DNA of 64,000 bases from Glycomyces tenuis DSM 44171. Its GTDB lineage: Bacteria > Actinomycetota > Actinomycetes > Mycobacteriales > Micromonosporaceae. The stretch covers positions 55,547-119,546 of the forward strand of contig NZ_ATYW01000008.1 in the NCBI RefSeq assembly GCF_000427885.1, given 5' to 3'. Below the pieces are notes generated by a model. It did not search any database. It was not told the DNA's origin and saw only the letters and a list, made by a program, of their open reading frames with translations. This document shows positions 33,931 to 42,668 of this stretch, in pieces. The first letter of the stretch is position 1. Every line of letters starts with the position of its first letter. The position numbers and the translations under genes are program-made.

Positions 33931-35430
33931 ATGCATGCATTGACACGTCGTTCCGTGTTGCGCGGCGGAGCCGTCGCGCTCCCCTTCGCCGGGCTCGCCG
34001 CCTGCTCCGCCGAGGACGAGCAGCCGACCCAGTCCTTCGTCGAGACCGATTCCGAACGGGTCGCCGCCGCCGAGGAGGCCCGCTCCCCCGGTGCTATCCG
34101 GGAGTTCCAGCTCAACGCGGTCGAATCCGAGGTCGACCTCGGCGGCCTCATCGTCCCCACCTGGTCCTACGGCGGCCGGGTCCCCGGGGAGCCGATCCGG
34201 CTCACCAAGGGCGAGCAGGTCAAAGCAGTCCTCACCAACGACCTGCCTGAGGAAACCACGATCCACTGGCACGGCGTGCAGCTCCGCTGCGACGCCGACG
34301 GCGTCCCGGACGTCACCCAGCCCGCGATCGCGCCCGGAGAGGCCTACACCTACCAGTTCACCGTTCCCGACCCGGGAACCTACTGGTTCCACCCGCACGT
34401 CGGCGTCCAGCTCGACCGGGGTCTGTATGCCCCGCTCATCGTCGAGGACCCCGACGAGGCCGCCGACTGGGACCTGGAGTGGACCGTGGTGCTCGACGAC
34501 TGGATGGACGGCGTCACCGGCACCCCCGGCGACGTCCTCGACCAGCTGACCTCGGGCATGGGCATGATGGACCATGGCGGCATGGACATGGGCTTGATGG
34601 CCGACGGCCACATGCTCATGGGCGCTTCCTCCGACATCCTCGGGCCCGATGCCGGCGATGTCTTCTACCCGCACCACCTCGTCAACGGCCGCATCGCCGC
34701 CGATCCCGAGGTGTTCGAGGCCGAGCCGGGCGCACGCGTGCGCATCCGGTTCATCAACGCAGGCGGCGACACCGCCTACCGGATCGCCCTCGCGGGTCAT
34801 CGGATGACCGTCACCCACACTGACGGCTTCCCGTGCGTCCCGGTCGAGGCCGACGCGATCCTCGTCGGCATGGGCGAGCGCTACGACGTTGTCGTGACCC
34901 TCGAGGACGGCGTCTTCGCACTGGTCGCCGAGGCCGAAGGCAAGCAGGCACGGGGCCGAGCGCTGCTCCGCACCGGCTCGGGCGAGGCCCCGGCGGCCGA
35001 TTTCGCTCCCGACGAGCTGACCGGGCACGTCTTGGCCTACGAGGAGCTGGAGCCCGCCGAGGAGGTGGCTCTGGAGGGGCGCGAGCCCGACCGGGTCATC
35101 GACTTGGAACTCACCGGTGGGATGGAGGACTTCGACTGGTCCATCAACGGCAAGCCGCACGACCTCGACAACCCCTACGCGATCGAGGAGGGCGAGCGGG
35201 TCCGGCTGCGGTTCGTCAACGGCGAGGACATGTGGCACCCGATGCACCTGCACGGGCACACCTTCGCCCTGGCCGATTCGGGGCTGCGCAAGGACACCGC
35301 GATCGTACTGCCGGGCCAGACGTTGGAGGTCGACTTCGATGCGGTCAATCCAGGCCGCTGGATGGTCCACTGCCACAACCTCTACCACGGTGAAGCCGGC
35401 ATGATGGCCGTCCTTGGCTACCTGATGTAG
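33931..35430 (+). CDS. Multicopper oxidase, Tat lipoprotein
   Basis: 499 residues. Signal LTRRSVLRGGAVALPFAGLA ending in lipobox LAAC. All four copper-ligand blocks are present: TIHWHGVQL, TYWFHPHVG, HPMHLHGHTF and HCHNLYHGEAGMM (type 1 Met axial ligand). A Met-rich insert (MGMMDHGGMDMGLMADGHML, about residues 210-230) resembles the CueO Cu(I)-binding helix. Probably a cuprous oxidase detoxifying Cu(I) outside the membrane. Weak GAAAGG before the ATG. Closed by a 15-bp hairpin. Confidence 0.94.
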   Translation: MHALTRRSVLRGGAVALPFAGLAACSAEDEQPTQSFVETDSERVAAAEEARSPGAIREFQLNAVESEVDLGGLIVPTWSYGGRVPGEPIRLTKGEQVKAVLTNDLPEETTIHWHGVQLRCDADGVPDVTQPAIAPGEAYTYQFTVPDPGTYWFHPHVGVQLDRGLYAPLIVEDPDEAADWDLEWTVVLDDWMDGVTGTPGDVLDQLTSGMGMMDHGGMDMGLMADGHMLMGASSDILGPDAGDVFYPHHLVNGRIAADPEVFEAEPGARVRIRFINAGGDTAYRIALAGHRMTVTHTDGFPCVPVEADAILVGMGERYDVVVTLEDGVFALVAEAEGKQARGRALLRTGSGEAPAADFAPDELTGHVLAYEELEPAEEVALEGREPDRVIDLELTGGMEDFDWSINGKPHDLDNPYAIEEGERVRLRFVNGEDMWHPMHLHGHTFALADSGLRKDTAIVLPGQTLEVDFDAVNPGRWMVHCHNLYHGEAGMMAVLGYLM

Positions 35431-35453
35431 GCAGACACAGGCTCCTGACTCGC

Positions 35454-35489
35454 CCGCGTGGCGGCCCGTTGCTGCGGGCCGCCACGCGG
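35454..35489. terminator. Hairpin terminator after the multicopper oxidase
   Basis: Arms CCGCGTGGCGGCCCG and CGGGCCGCCACGCGG around TTGCTG, 24 bp after the stop. Confidence 0.88.
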
Positions 35490-35581
35490 ATCGTCTATTG
35501 TGTCTTGTCAAGCCCAGGACGAGTTGATGGCGTCCAACGGTTCACGCCGGGCACCGTGGTGGTTCCGTTCTCGGCGGCGGC

Positions 35582-35992
35582 TCAGCCCAGTGAGTCCAGC
35601 AGCTCGCGGCACGCCTGCTCACACTTGCGGCACTCGCGGGCGCAGTGCTCGCAGTGCGCCATGTGGGAGGCGTGCTCGGCGCAGATGTCACCGCAGGCCT
35701 TGCAGGCCATCTCACATGCCTCGAGCATCGCGCGGGTGAGGTTGGCGTCGTACCCGGTGTGGCGCGAGAGCATCTGCCCGGTGGCGAAACAGATGTCGGC
35801 GCAGTCGAGGTTCGAGCGGATGCACTTGGTCAGCGAGGCGACGTCGTCTTCACTGAGGCACGCGTCGGCGCAAGCGGTGCACGCCTGTGCGCAGGCGTAG
35901 CACTCCCTGATGCAGTCGGCCAGTTTCTGGCGATCGACGCCGCCCAGATCAGCCGGGTACGTCTCGAGCATTTGGTCTACGAGCGTTGTCAT
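35582..35992 (-). CDS. Cys-rich four-helix copper storage protein (Csp type)
   Basis: 136 residues from ATG 35992, GGAG upstream (ATG 36004 lacks one). Thirteen or more Cys placed along helices in CxxxC steps: IRECYACAQACTACADACL, NLDCADICFATG, EACEMACKACGDICAEH and CEHCARECRKCEQACREL. This is the signature of four-helix-bundle copper storage proteins whose Cys line the inside and bind many Cu(I). No signal peptide, so cytosolic. Monocistronic; neighbours the multicopper oxidase. Confidence 0.92.
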   Translation of the reverse strand: MTTLVDQMLETYPADLGGVDRQKLADCIRECYACAQACTACADACLSEDDVASLTKCIRSNLDCADICFATGQMLSRHTGYDANLTRAMLEACEMACKACGDICAEHASHMAHCEHCARECRKCEQACRELLDSLG

Positions 35993-36004
35993 GAAGGTCT
36001 CCAT

Positions 36005-36436
36005 TCCGGTTGCGATGCATCGCCGTCCGTCGGACTGAAGAGGCCGGGTTGACCGGAGGCGGGTTCAAGCTGGGTGGTGCATCCGGCCCAGGGACGTCCA
36101 GCGGGTGCGACATTGGCGGTTGTGCTGGGGAAAGCCCTCTGAGCGCCTCCCACGGCCTCACGATAGTGACCGAAGACTCCGAATGTCGAAGAACCGGCAA
36201 ATAGGGCAGAGACGTTTGGCAGTCCCATCGATATCCGCTTAAGCCCGCTACTTCGTGCCCTTGGCGAATCTGCGTCAATTTGGTTCGAACGACCGAGCCG
36301 ACGACCCGCGCTCCCGCTTGAAAGCGGTTGAACGAGCATACTGACGAGCCAACTCGGCCACAATCCGAAACGGCTACAGGGCGGCGAGGGAGCTGCTACG
36401 AACGCGGCCATGACAGGGCATTCCGGATCCCGGCGT
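36005..36436. other. Gap without recognisable gene
   Basis: 432 bp. Short frames on both strands lack ribosome sites and familiar sequence. No palindromic operator of the island types seen. Must contain the promoter of the copper storage gene. Confidence 0.5.
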
Positions 36437-37354
36437 TCATGAGGCCGGGGGATGGACTTCTCGCCAGGTTCGACCGAAGTCGTCTCCTTCCAGGATCCGA
36501 CCGTCGTCGGTAGCGAGGAACATCGTTTCACCGACGACGGTGAACGCCGTCGGAGTCGCCTCCGCCGACCCGACCGCGGGTCTCCAGGTGACGCCTTCGT
36601 CGTAATTGTCGAATATGTCGCCGCCCGGTCCGACGCCCCAAAGCGCGCCGCTGTTCGTCCAGTCGAGGAAGACCATCGACTCGGTCGCGATCGGCTCCCA
36701 GGTCCGTCCGCCATCGTTGGAGCCAAGTGTCCCGGACGGTCCCGTGGCCACGATGGCATCGGGGTCAATGGGATGGACGGCCAGGTCAAAGAGCTGCTGC
36801 GAGCCACGGGGCTCCCAGTTGACCAGATCCTCGCTGACGAGCAGCTGCCCGGAGACGGAGTCGACGCCGTATGCCTTGCCGTGCGAGTACCGCAGGACGT
36901 GGAAGTCGGCCTCGCCGCCCAGCGACACCGGTTCCCAAGTGCGGCCCGCGTCCGTCGACTCGATGAGACCGAGATGGGAGGGGCCGTCATCGGCGGGGGC
37001 CGGGTGTCCGGATGCCAGGAAATGGTCCGGGCCGACGAGAGTGAAGCCCATCAGGTCCTGGCGTCCCTGGCCGACCCTGGTAGGAGTCCCGTCCTCACCG
37101 AGGACGAAAAGGCCTTCATGGGTCGCCACGTACAGCAGCTCGTCGGAGGGATTGACCGCCATGCCGTGAATGTGCGACAGCACGCCTGATGGTTCGGCCT
37201 CGGACTCCTCGTGGTTGACGAGCCAGACCATGATCAAGGCGGCCGCGAGCAGCGACACCCCGGAGATGGCCAGGAACACCCGCGGTGTCCAGCGCGAGCC
37301 TCCTGTGTCTGCACCACTTTCACGGGCACTGGATTGAAGCGGCTGTGCGGACAT
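36437..37354 (-). CDS. Sialidase-fold (F510_1955-type) membrane-anchored beta-propeller protein
   Basis: 305 residues from ATG 37354 with AGGAGGAG upstream. One anchor helix (VFLAISGVSLLAAALIMVWL) then propeller repeats: HIHGMAVNPSDELLYVATHE, ESTDAGRTWEPV, SNDGGRTWEPI, DEGVTWRPA, DFGRTWREV; these Asp-box-like S.DGG.TW units mark exo-sialidase/photosynthesis-stability-type propellers. The HIHG...YVATHEGL start is common in proteins found with copper and DUF305 genes. No catalytic call can be made. A BlaI-type operator lies 42 bp upstream. Confidence 0.78.
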   Translation of the reverse strand: MSAQPLQSSARESGADTGGSRWTPRVFLAISGVSLLAAALIMVWLVNHEESEAEPSGVLSHIHGMAVNPSDELLYVATHEGLFVLGEDGTPTRVGQGRQDLMGFTLVGPDHFLASGHPAPADDGPSHLGLIESTDAGRTWEPVSLGGEADFHVLRYSHGKAYGVDSVSGQLLVSEDLVNWEPRGSQQLFDLAVHPIDPDAIVATGPSGTLGSNDGGRTWEPIATESMVFLDWTNSGALWGVGPGGDIFDNYDEGVTWRPAVGSAEATPTAFTVVGETMFLATDDGRILEGDDFGRTWREVHPPAS

Positions 37355-37395
37355 CTGCTCCTCCTGCAGCAATACCGATGGCTCACCCACAGTAC

Positions 37396-37412
37396 TACTA
37401 TTCAAATTAGGA
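37396..37412. promoter_or_regulatory. BlaI-type operator, 17-bp class (TACTATTCAAATTAGGA)
   Basis: Right half TAGGA as at 7708. 42 bp before the propeller gene (minus strand). Confidence 0.7.
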
Positions 37413-37565
37413 GACACGGCACCGCCCAGTGAGAACGAACGCATCAGCCGGGCGCAGCCAGCGGTCTTCCAGTCGGCGCCGACCCGTCGACCCGAGCACA
37501 CCGGTCCCATCCAGCGACGGGCCGTGCTACGACGACACTGCCCATCGTGTTCGACTGAACCTTTC

Positions 37566-37583
37566 TACTACTGTAATGTAGTA
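37566..37583. promoter_or_regulatory. BlaI-type operator, 18-bp class (TACTACTGTAATGTAGTA)
   Basis: Perfect halves, 39 bp before methyltransferase copy 3; flanks resemble the site before copy 2. Confidence 0.85.
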
Positions 37584-37621
37584 ATTCATTGGGCGAACGC
37601 CCGACCTTGAATGGGGGTATC

Positions 37622-38254
37622 ATGTCGAAACCACTCAGTCTCGAACGGCTGCGCCGGCGCTGGGACAAGCAGTCGGCGACCTACGACAAGAAGATGGGTT
37701 TCTCCGAGCGGAAGTTCTTCGGCGATACCCGGCCGTGGATCTGCGGCCAGGCACGCGACGAGACCCTCGAGGTGGCCGTCGGGACCGGCCTCAACCTCGG
37801 CCTGTACCCCGCCGAGACCGCCTTGACCGGCATGGATCTGAGTCCGGCCATGCTCGATCTGGCTCGCTCCCGCGCGGCCGAGATCGGCCGCGGCGTCGAT
37901 CTGCGGATCGGCGACGCCCAGCAGCTCGAGTTCGACGACGCCTCCTTCGACACCGTGGTGTGCACCTTCGGCCTGTGTGCGGTGCCCGACGATCGCGGTG
38001 CTGTCGCCGAGATGGTGCGGGTCCTTCGGCCCGGCGGCCTGCTGCTGCTGGCTGACCACGTGGTCAGCACATCGGCACCGTTGCGGGCGCTGCAGTCGGT
38101 GATCGAGCTGTACAGCGTCAGGGTCGAGAACGAACACTTTCGGCGTCGCCCGATCGAGCATGTGCGCGCGGCCGGGTTGGTCATCGAGCGGCACGAGCGG
38201 TTCAAGAAGGGAATCATCGAGCGCGTGGCGGCCCGCAAACCCGATCTCAGGTGA
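37622..38254 (+). CDS. Class I SAM-dependent methyltransferase (copy 3)
   Basis: 210 residues from ATG 37622 (GGGGG four bases upstream). LRRRWDKQSATYDKKMGF, motif I EVAVGTGLNLGLYP, MDLSPAMLDLARS, LRIGDAQQLEFDD, TVVCTFGLCAVP, LRPGGLLLLADHV, HFRRRPIEHVRAAGLVIE and IERVAARKP: same family as copies 1 and 2. Heads a second, reduced copy of the methyltransferase/M56/BlaI block found at 24.0-26.3 kb; its 3' end overlaps the convergent M56 relic by 8 bp. Confidence 0.88.
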   Translation: MSKPLSLERLRRRWDKQSATYDKKMGFSERKFFGDTRPWICGQARDETLEVAVGTGLNLGLYPAETALTGMDLSPAMLDLARSRAAEIGRGVDLRIGDAQQLEFDDASFDTVVCTFGLCAVPDDRGAVAEMVRVLRPGGLLLLADHVVSTSAPLRALQSVIELYSVRVENEHFRRRPIEHVRAAGLVIERHERFKKGIIERVAARKPDLR

Positions 38255-39099
38255 TCATCGAAGACGGGCATGCCAAGAGCATGAACGTCCAGATCCCGGC
38301 GATGATCGTCGTGAATGAGAGGACGACCGCAGCGCTCACCGCGGAACGGGGCAGGGTCCGCCGCAGTCGGGGCGCCCGTCCGGTCTCCAACTGCGCCACC
38401 CGTGTCTCCAGCATTTCGGCGTCGGCGAACGGCGAGGCGAATGCCCTTCAAGGACAACGGCGGTCCCCGCGCCGAGCAGCGTCCCGGCCATCGCCGATGT
38501 ACCGGTACCGCGCACGGCATGTCGGTCAGCGGCCAGTTCGTAACCGCACCGGGCCAGCATCCGCAGTTCGGGCGCGACGGGCAGAAACCACAGGTGAGCA
38601 GCCATCACCGAACCGGCCAGGATTCGCAGCGGGTCGCGCCTGCGCAGGTGGCGCACTCATGCGTCAGCACCGCCCGCAGCTGATCACCGGTGAGCGTCTT
38701 CACCAGTCCGGTGCTGATCCAGATCGTCGGGTGCACCGACCCCACGGTGACCGCGACCGATTCGTGAGCCTCTACGAGCCCGAACCGCCCGATTCCCAGT
38801 CGATCGGCCAGGAGAGGCAGGTCGTCGGGCACCGCGACTCGTCGTTCCGAGACCCACGTTTCGAGCCGGCGAGTCTGCCGCAGTCCTTGCACCAGTGTCC
38901 AAGCGGCCCTGCAGACGGACACGGCCCCCACGGCGAGCAGGATCGCCGCAGCCAGCGCGGCGTGGCGCCCGGCCTGTCCGAATGCCTGTGCTCCCGGCTC
39001 ACTCACCACCAGCACTGACACACACCAACCCAGGACGAGCGCGGGACAGGTGGCCGCAACACCGACCGCCAAAGCCCACAGCGGATAGTCGCGTCTCAC
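38247..39099 (-). pseudogene. M56 metalloprotease, sensor 3, two frameshifts
   Basis: The minus strand reads RRDYPLWALAVGVAATC... up to AVLTHEC in one frame, shifts near 38655 to HLRRRDPLRILAGSVMAAHL and YELAADRHAV, and shifts again near 38445 to FADAEMLETRVAQLETGR... ending FMLLACPSSMIT. Aligned to sensor 2 the whole length is present, so two single-base indels destroyed it. ATGA overlap with blaI3 upstream is intact. Its repressor may therefore be permanently active. Confidence 0.85.
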
Positions 39100-39464
39100 G
39101 ATTCCCCGACCAATCGACGCAGTCGGTCGCGCAACCGCTCGTCGACGCTAACCTGGTCGACGAACGATGCCAGCGTGGCATGGCCGTGCTCTTCGAGTAC
39201 CCGTCGCACCGCGGCCTCGGCGAGGGAATCGGCCTCAGCCCAGTAGAGGTAGCCGCGCCCGGCATTGTCCCGCCTCGCGAGGCCCCGCTCGCTCAACCGC
39301 GACAGGACCGTCATCACCGTGGTGTAGGCCAATGGGGCGGATCGATTGTCGTTGAGAATGTCGAGTACCTGCCGCACCGACTGCGGCGCCTGGGCTTGCC
39401 ACAGCGCTTCCATGACCGCCGACTCCAGCGGCCCCAGCGGTGCCGCACGTTCACGACGACCCAT
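39096..39464 (-). CDS. BlaI/MecI/CopY-family repressor 3
   Basis: 122 residues. LGPLESAVMEALWQAQAPQS, AYTTVMTVLSRLSERGLARR and wing GRGYLYWAEAD; closest in the window to repressor 2. The region just upstream of ATG 39464 (CCTACTTCCGAAACG on the plus strand) looks like a decayed form of the blaI2 operator, so autoregulation may be lost. Partner protease is broken. Confidence 0.9.
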   Translation of the reverse strand: MGRRERAAPLGPLESAVMEALWQAQAPQSVRQVLDILNDNRSAPLAYTTVMTVLSRLSERGLARRDNAGRGYLYWAEADSLAEAAVRRVLEEHGHATLASFVDQVSVDERLRDRLRRLVGES

Positions 39465-39658
39465 GGCACCAGCCTACTTCCGAAACGTTGCGGCCGACGC
39501 CGTCAAAGGTCCGGCTTTGCCGGTGGCCGCTTTCGGTGGCTCGTCGACAGCAGACGCGGCGATGTGATTTCTACTTGCGCGGGACGCCTCTGCGGGGTTC
39601 GGGGGCTGCCCAGCGGCGAGATCGCCTCGAAGCGTGGTCGTCACCGACCGACCCAATG

Positions 39659-39675
39659 TACTATCATAAATAGTA
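39659..39675. promoter_or_regulatory. BlaI-type operator before a peptidase relic (TACTATCATAAATAGTA)
   Basis: Perfect halves. Plus-strand downstream DNA holds only the decayed end of a coiled-coil peptidase gene; the site may now serve the L,D-transpeptidase 290 bp on. Confidence 0.75.
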
Positions 39676-39789
39676 GTTACTCTGCGATGAAGCCGACCGA
39701 TCTAGGTCGAGACCAGGCGACGGGCACGATGCGACACTTCGGCGCCTCCAGACACGACTTCGGCCGCATCCGTCCCTCTTCGCCGTCTG

Positions 39790-39936
39790 TACGTCGATGA
39801 CACCGGCGAGCCTGGTCTGCAGTACATCATCTGATACCGCCTAATCCGGGTGCTCTCCTCGGTGTGGAAGTCCTACAGCCTCGCACGTGGGGCCTCCCCC
39901 GACTGCACCGACCACTTCCGCCTCAGCATTCGCTGA
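39790..39936 (+). pseudogene. C-terminal relic of the coiled-coil peptidase
   Basis: 49 codons matching the last 49 residues plus stop of the 32222 gene (YVDDTGEPGLQYII...VWKSYSLARG...DHFRLSIR) with an in-frame TGA at 39832 and the HVH catalytic end changed to HFR. The stop is 14 bp before the L,D-transpeptidase region. Confidence 0.85.
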
Positions 39937-39962
39937 GCCAGTCGAAGAAAGTGAGACTGATC

Positions 39963-41219
39963 GTGTCAAATCACACTGCTCACGGCAACGCTCCGAGGAT
40001 CGGAGGGTCTTCCCTTACGCGCCGCAGCGCCTTGACCGCCGGAATCGCCGGGTTCGGATTGGCCGCCTGTTCGTCCGAGTCCGGCACCGTGGACGTCGCC
40101 GAAGACGACGATGGCCAGACCAAGGAGGCCGTCAGCCCCGTTACGGTCACCGTCGTCCCCGCAGACGGGGCGACCGACGCAACCGCCGCGACGGAGATCG
40201 GCTGGACGGTCGAAGCGGGTGAGGTGACCAAGGTGAAGCTCAGCGATGCCGCCGGCAAGCCGGTGGAGGGTGCCATGCACCCCGACGGCGCCACTTGGGT
40301 CCCGGTCGCCCCGCTCGAATGGGAAGGCACCTACACCGCCTCGGTCACCGCCGAGGACGACGCCGGCACCCCGGTCACAGTCGAATCGACCTTCACCACG
40401 ATCGTCTCCCCACCCGAGCGGGTGACCATCGAGAACTACCTGCCCGGCAATGACTCCGTGGTCGGTCAGGCCACAGTCCTGGCCTTCCGCTTCGAAGCCG
40501 GGTTCGAGGTCCCCGAGGAGAACCGCGCCGCCGTCGAACGCCGCCTGTTCGTCTCCTCCGAGCCCGCTCAAGAGGCCTCGTGGCACTGGATCACCGGGCG
40601 CGCTCTCGAATACCGGCCCAAGGAGTACTGGCAGCCGAACACGACCGTGTCAGTGCGTCTCGGCCTGGGCGGGCTGCCGCTCGGAGGCGGCCGCTACGGC
40701 GAATTCGACCAGGAGACCGTCTTCAACACGGACACCGAGCTGCGGTTGCTGGAGGCCGACGACGAGACCAAGCAACTGACCGCCTATCGCGACGGCAGTG
40801 AGGTCAAGACCATGCCCATCTCCTTGGGAGCCCGCGAGATCGAGGGTATCGACACCCGGTCCTATTCGGGCCGTCTGACCATCATGAGCCGCGAGGAGAC
40901 CTCGAACTTCTTTTCTGCGGAGTTCGGCTACGACATCGACGTCAAGTGGGCGATGCGGCTGACCTTCTCGGGCCAGTACATCCACGGCGCCCCGTGGGCC
41001 GAGGCTCGTCTGGGCAAGGAGAACGGATCCCATGGCTGCATCAACGTCACCAACGAGATGGGCGAGTGGATCTACAACTTCGTGCGCTGGGGCGACCCGG
41101 TCATCGTCAAGAACACCGGACTGGGACTTCCACAGGGCGACGGCTTCACGACCTGGGATCTCACCTGGGACGAGCATCTCGCCGGCTCCTACCTCGACAA
41201 GGCCTACGCCCCGGCGTAG
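39963..41219 (+). CDS. L,D-transpeptidase (YkuD), Tat lipoprotein
   Basis: 418 residues from GTG 39963 (GTG 39951 is an alternative). Twin-arginine lipoprotein signal SSLTRRSALTAGIAGFGLAA with Cys next. Two Ig-like domains (about 50-240) precede the YkuD catalytic domain, with YIHGAPWAEARLG and the active-site SHGCINVTNEMGEW (Cys about 360). Makes 3-3 crosslinks in peptidoglycan, as LdtMt enzymes do, and gives resistance to many beta-lactams. Lies behind the operator at 39659 after the peptidase relic. Its 3' end overlaps a ccsB relic on the other strand. Confidence 0.92.
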   Translation: MSNHTAHGNAPRIGGSSLTRRSALTAGIAGFGLAACSSESGTVDVAEDDDGQTKEAVSPVTVTVVPADGATDATAATEIGWTVEAGEVTKVKLSDAAGKPVEGAMHPDGATWVPVAPLEWEGTYTASVTAEDDAGTPVTVESTFTTIVSPPERVTIENYLPGNDSVVGQATVLAFRFEAGFEVPEENRAAVERRLFVSSEPAQEASWHWITGRALEYRPKEYWQPNTTVSVRLGLGGLPLGGGRYGEFDQETVFNTDTELRLLEADDETKQLTAYRDGSEVKTMPISLGAREIEGIDTRSYSGRLTIMSREETSNFFSAEFGYDIDVKWAMRLTFSGQYIHGAPWAEARLGKENGSHGCINVTNEMGEWIYNFVRWGDPVIVKNTGLGLPQGDGFTTWDLTWDEHLAGSYLDKAYAPA

Positions 41220-41266
41220 GAGTGGAGGCCCGGGAAGACCGGGTTCACCGCTGTGAGGTTGAACAG
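41204..41266 (-). pseudogene. ccsB 3' relic
   Basis: Minus strand reads LFNLTAVNPVFPGLHSYAGA and a TAG, matching the end IFNLTAVNLVFDGLHSYSGV of CcsB at 5093. Only 21 codons remain; an inverted repeat ACCGCTGT/ACAGCGGT (41247-41270) inside may now terminate the transpeptidase mRNA. Confidence 0.75.
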
Positions 41267-41325
41267 CGGTAGAAATTTCAAGATGGTCCGACCGGGTATG
41301 GTTCAGGTCAAAGAAGGAGGTAACG

Positions 41326-41688
41326 ATGCGCAGGCTGGGCGAACTGGAGGCAGCGGTCATGGACGTGTTGTGGTCCACATCCGGTCCCGTCACGGTCCGC
41401 GAGGCGCTCGGAGCCCTCGACCGCGATCCAGAGCCGGCCTACACCACGATCATGACCGTCCTGGACAACCTGCACCGCAAGAGCATGGTGACCCGCGAAC
41501 GGACTGGTCGCGCCTGGGCCTACCGGCCCGCGCAATCACGCGAGGAGTTCGACGCCGAAGCCATGGCCGCCGTGCTCGAGTCCGCCGCCGACCGAGGAAC
41601 CACGCTGCTGCGCTTCATCGGCAAGATCAGCCCCGACGAACTGGCCCGGCTGCGCGCGCTCATGGACGCCGCTGAGGAGCGCCGATGA
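41326..41688 (+). CDS. BlaI/MecI/CopY-family repressor 4
   Basis: 120 residues, GAAGGAGG before ATG. LGELEAAVMDVLWSTSGPVT, AYTTIMTVLDNLHRKSMVTR, GRAWAYRPAQS: clearly the sister of repressor 1. Upstream there is a ccsB relic but no BlaI-type palindrome, so unlike repressor 1 it is probably not autoregulated through this sequence. ATGA overlap with its M56 partner. Confidence 0.92.
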   Translation: MRRLGELEAAVMDVLWSTSGPVTVREALGALDRDPEPAYTTIMTVLDNLHRKSMVTRERTGRAWAYRPAQSREEFDAEAMAAVLESAADRGTTLLRFIGKISPDELARLRALMDAAEERR

Positions 41689-42626
41689 CCACGGCGCTGG
41701 CGCTGTTGGGCTACGCCGGGCTGCTCGGGCTGTTCGGCCCGCAGCTGGTGGACCGGGCCCGCTGGGCCATGGCGGCGCCGCGCCTGGCGATCGCGACCTG
41801 GTTTGCTCTGGCCGCCTCCTTCGTCTTGGCGTTGGCCTTGGCCGGGATGGCGATCGTGATGCCGATGGAGATCTTCACCGGCGGTCCCGTAGGGCTCGTC
41901 CAAGAATGCATCGCGGTGTTGCGAGAGCAGTATGGGGAAATCGGCGGGTTCGCCTTGGTGGTGCTCGCGGCAGTGCTGACGTGGGCGGTTCCGATACGGT
42001 TGCTGTTCGCTGCGATCGCGGCATTGCGTTCAGCCGCCGTCGACCGATCCAAGCTGCGCCGCGAGCTTGCGGTGGCCCGTCGCAACGGCGATCTCGGGGC
42101 GGTCGTAGTCGGCTGTTCGCGACCCGCCGCTTACTGCATCCCCGGCAAAGGCGGCCTGATCGTCATCACCTCTGGCGCGCTCGAACTGCTTGACGGACCC
42201 CAGATCGAGGCGGTCCTGGCACACGAGCGCGCCCACCTCGCCGGCCACCACCACCTGCTGGTCGCATTCGCCCAGGCCGGACGCCGTGCCTTCGGCTGGC
42301 TGCCGCTGTTCGCGCACCTACCCGAGCGAATCGGGCAGCTGGTGGAGCTGACCGCCGATGACGCGGCCGCGCGGAGCGCCACCCGCAACACCCTCGCCCG
42401 CAGTCTGCTCAATGTCGCCGCCGCCCAGGTACCGGTCGAGGCCTTGGCCGCCAGTGGCGGTGACACCGTCGCCCGCGTCGAGCGGCTCCTCGACGCTCCT
42501 GCCGCTCCCGGCCCGGCAGGCATCGGCACGATCCTCGGCGGCAACGCCGCCGCGGTGGCCGCACCGGTCCTGATCGTGGCCATCCCCATCATCACCGCCT
42601 TCGGCATGGCCTGCTGCCCAGTCTGA
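41685..42626 (+). CDS. M56 membrane metalloprotease, sensor 4
   Basis: 313 residues; same subgroup as sensor 1. Helices at 5-22, 35-57 and about 90-108, zinc site LAHERAHLAGHHHLLVAFAQ, third ligand LTADDAAARSATR (Asp-Asp replaces the Glu of sensor 1, a possible loss of the canonical ligand), hydrophobic end GMACCPV. No sensor domain after the last helix. A relic with the same ending (GFACC) is at 60461. Confidence 0.87.
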   Translation: MTTALALLGYAGLLGLFGPQLVDRARWAMAAPRLAIATWFALAASFVLALALAGMAIVMPMEIFTGGPVGLVQECIAVLREQYGEIGGFALVVLAAVLTWAVPIRLLFAAIAALRSAAVDRSKLRRELAVARRNGDLGAVVVGCSRPAAYCIPGKGGLIVITSGALELLDGPQIEAVLAHERAHLAGHHHLLVAFAQAGRRAFGWLPLFAHLPERIGQLVELTADDAAARSATRNTLARSLLNVAAAQVPVEALAASGGDTVARVERLLDAPAAPGPAGIGTILGGNAAAVAAPVLIVAIPIITAFGMACCPV

Positions 42627-42668
42627 GGCCCCTTTCAGGAGGCCATGTTGGCAAGATCCGCACTTATC

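Noticed and set aside
33925-35511. 528-codon minus-strand ORF
   Set aside because: Antisense shadow of the multicopper oxidase.
36005-36436. Search for CRISPR or tandem repeats in gene-poor gaps
   Set aside because: No regularly spaced repeats seen here or elsewhere in the window; the recurring TACTA/TAGTA elements are dispersed promoter palindromes.
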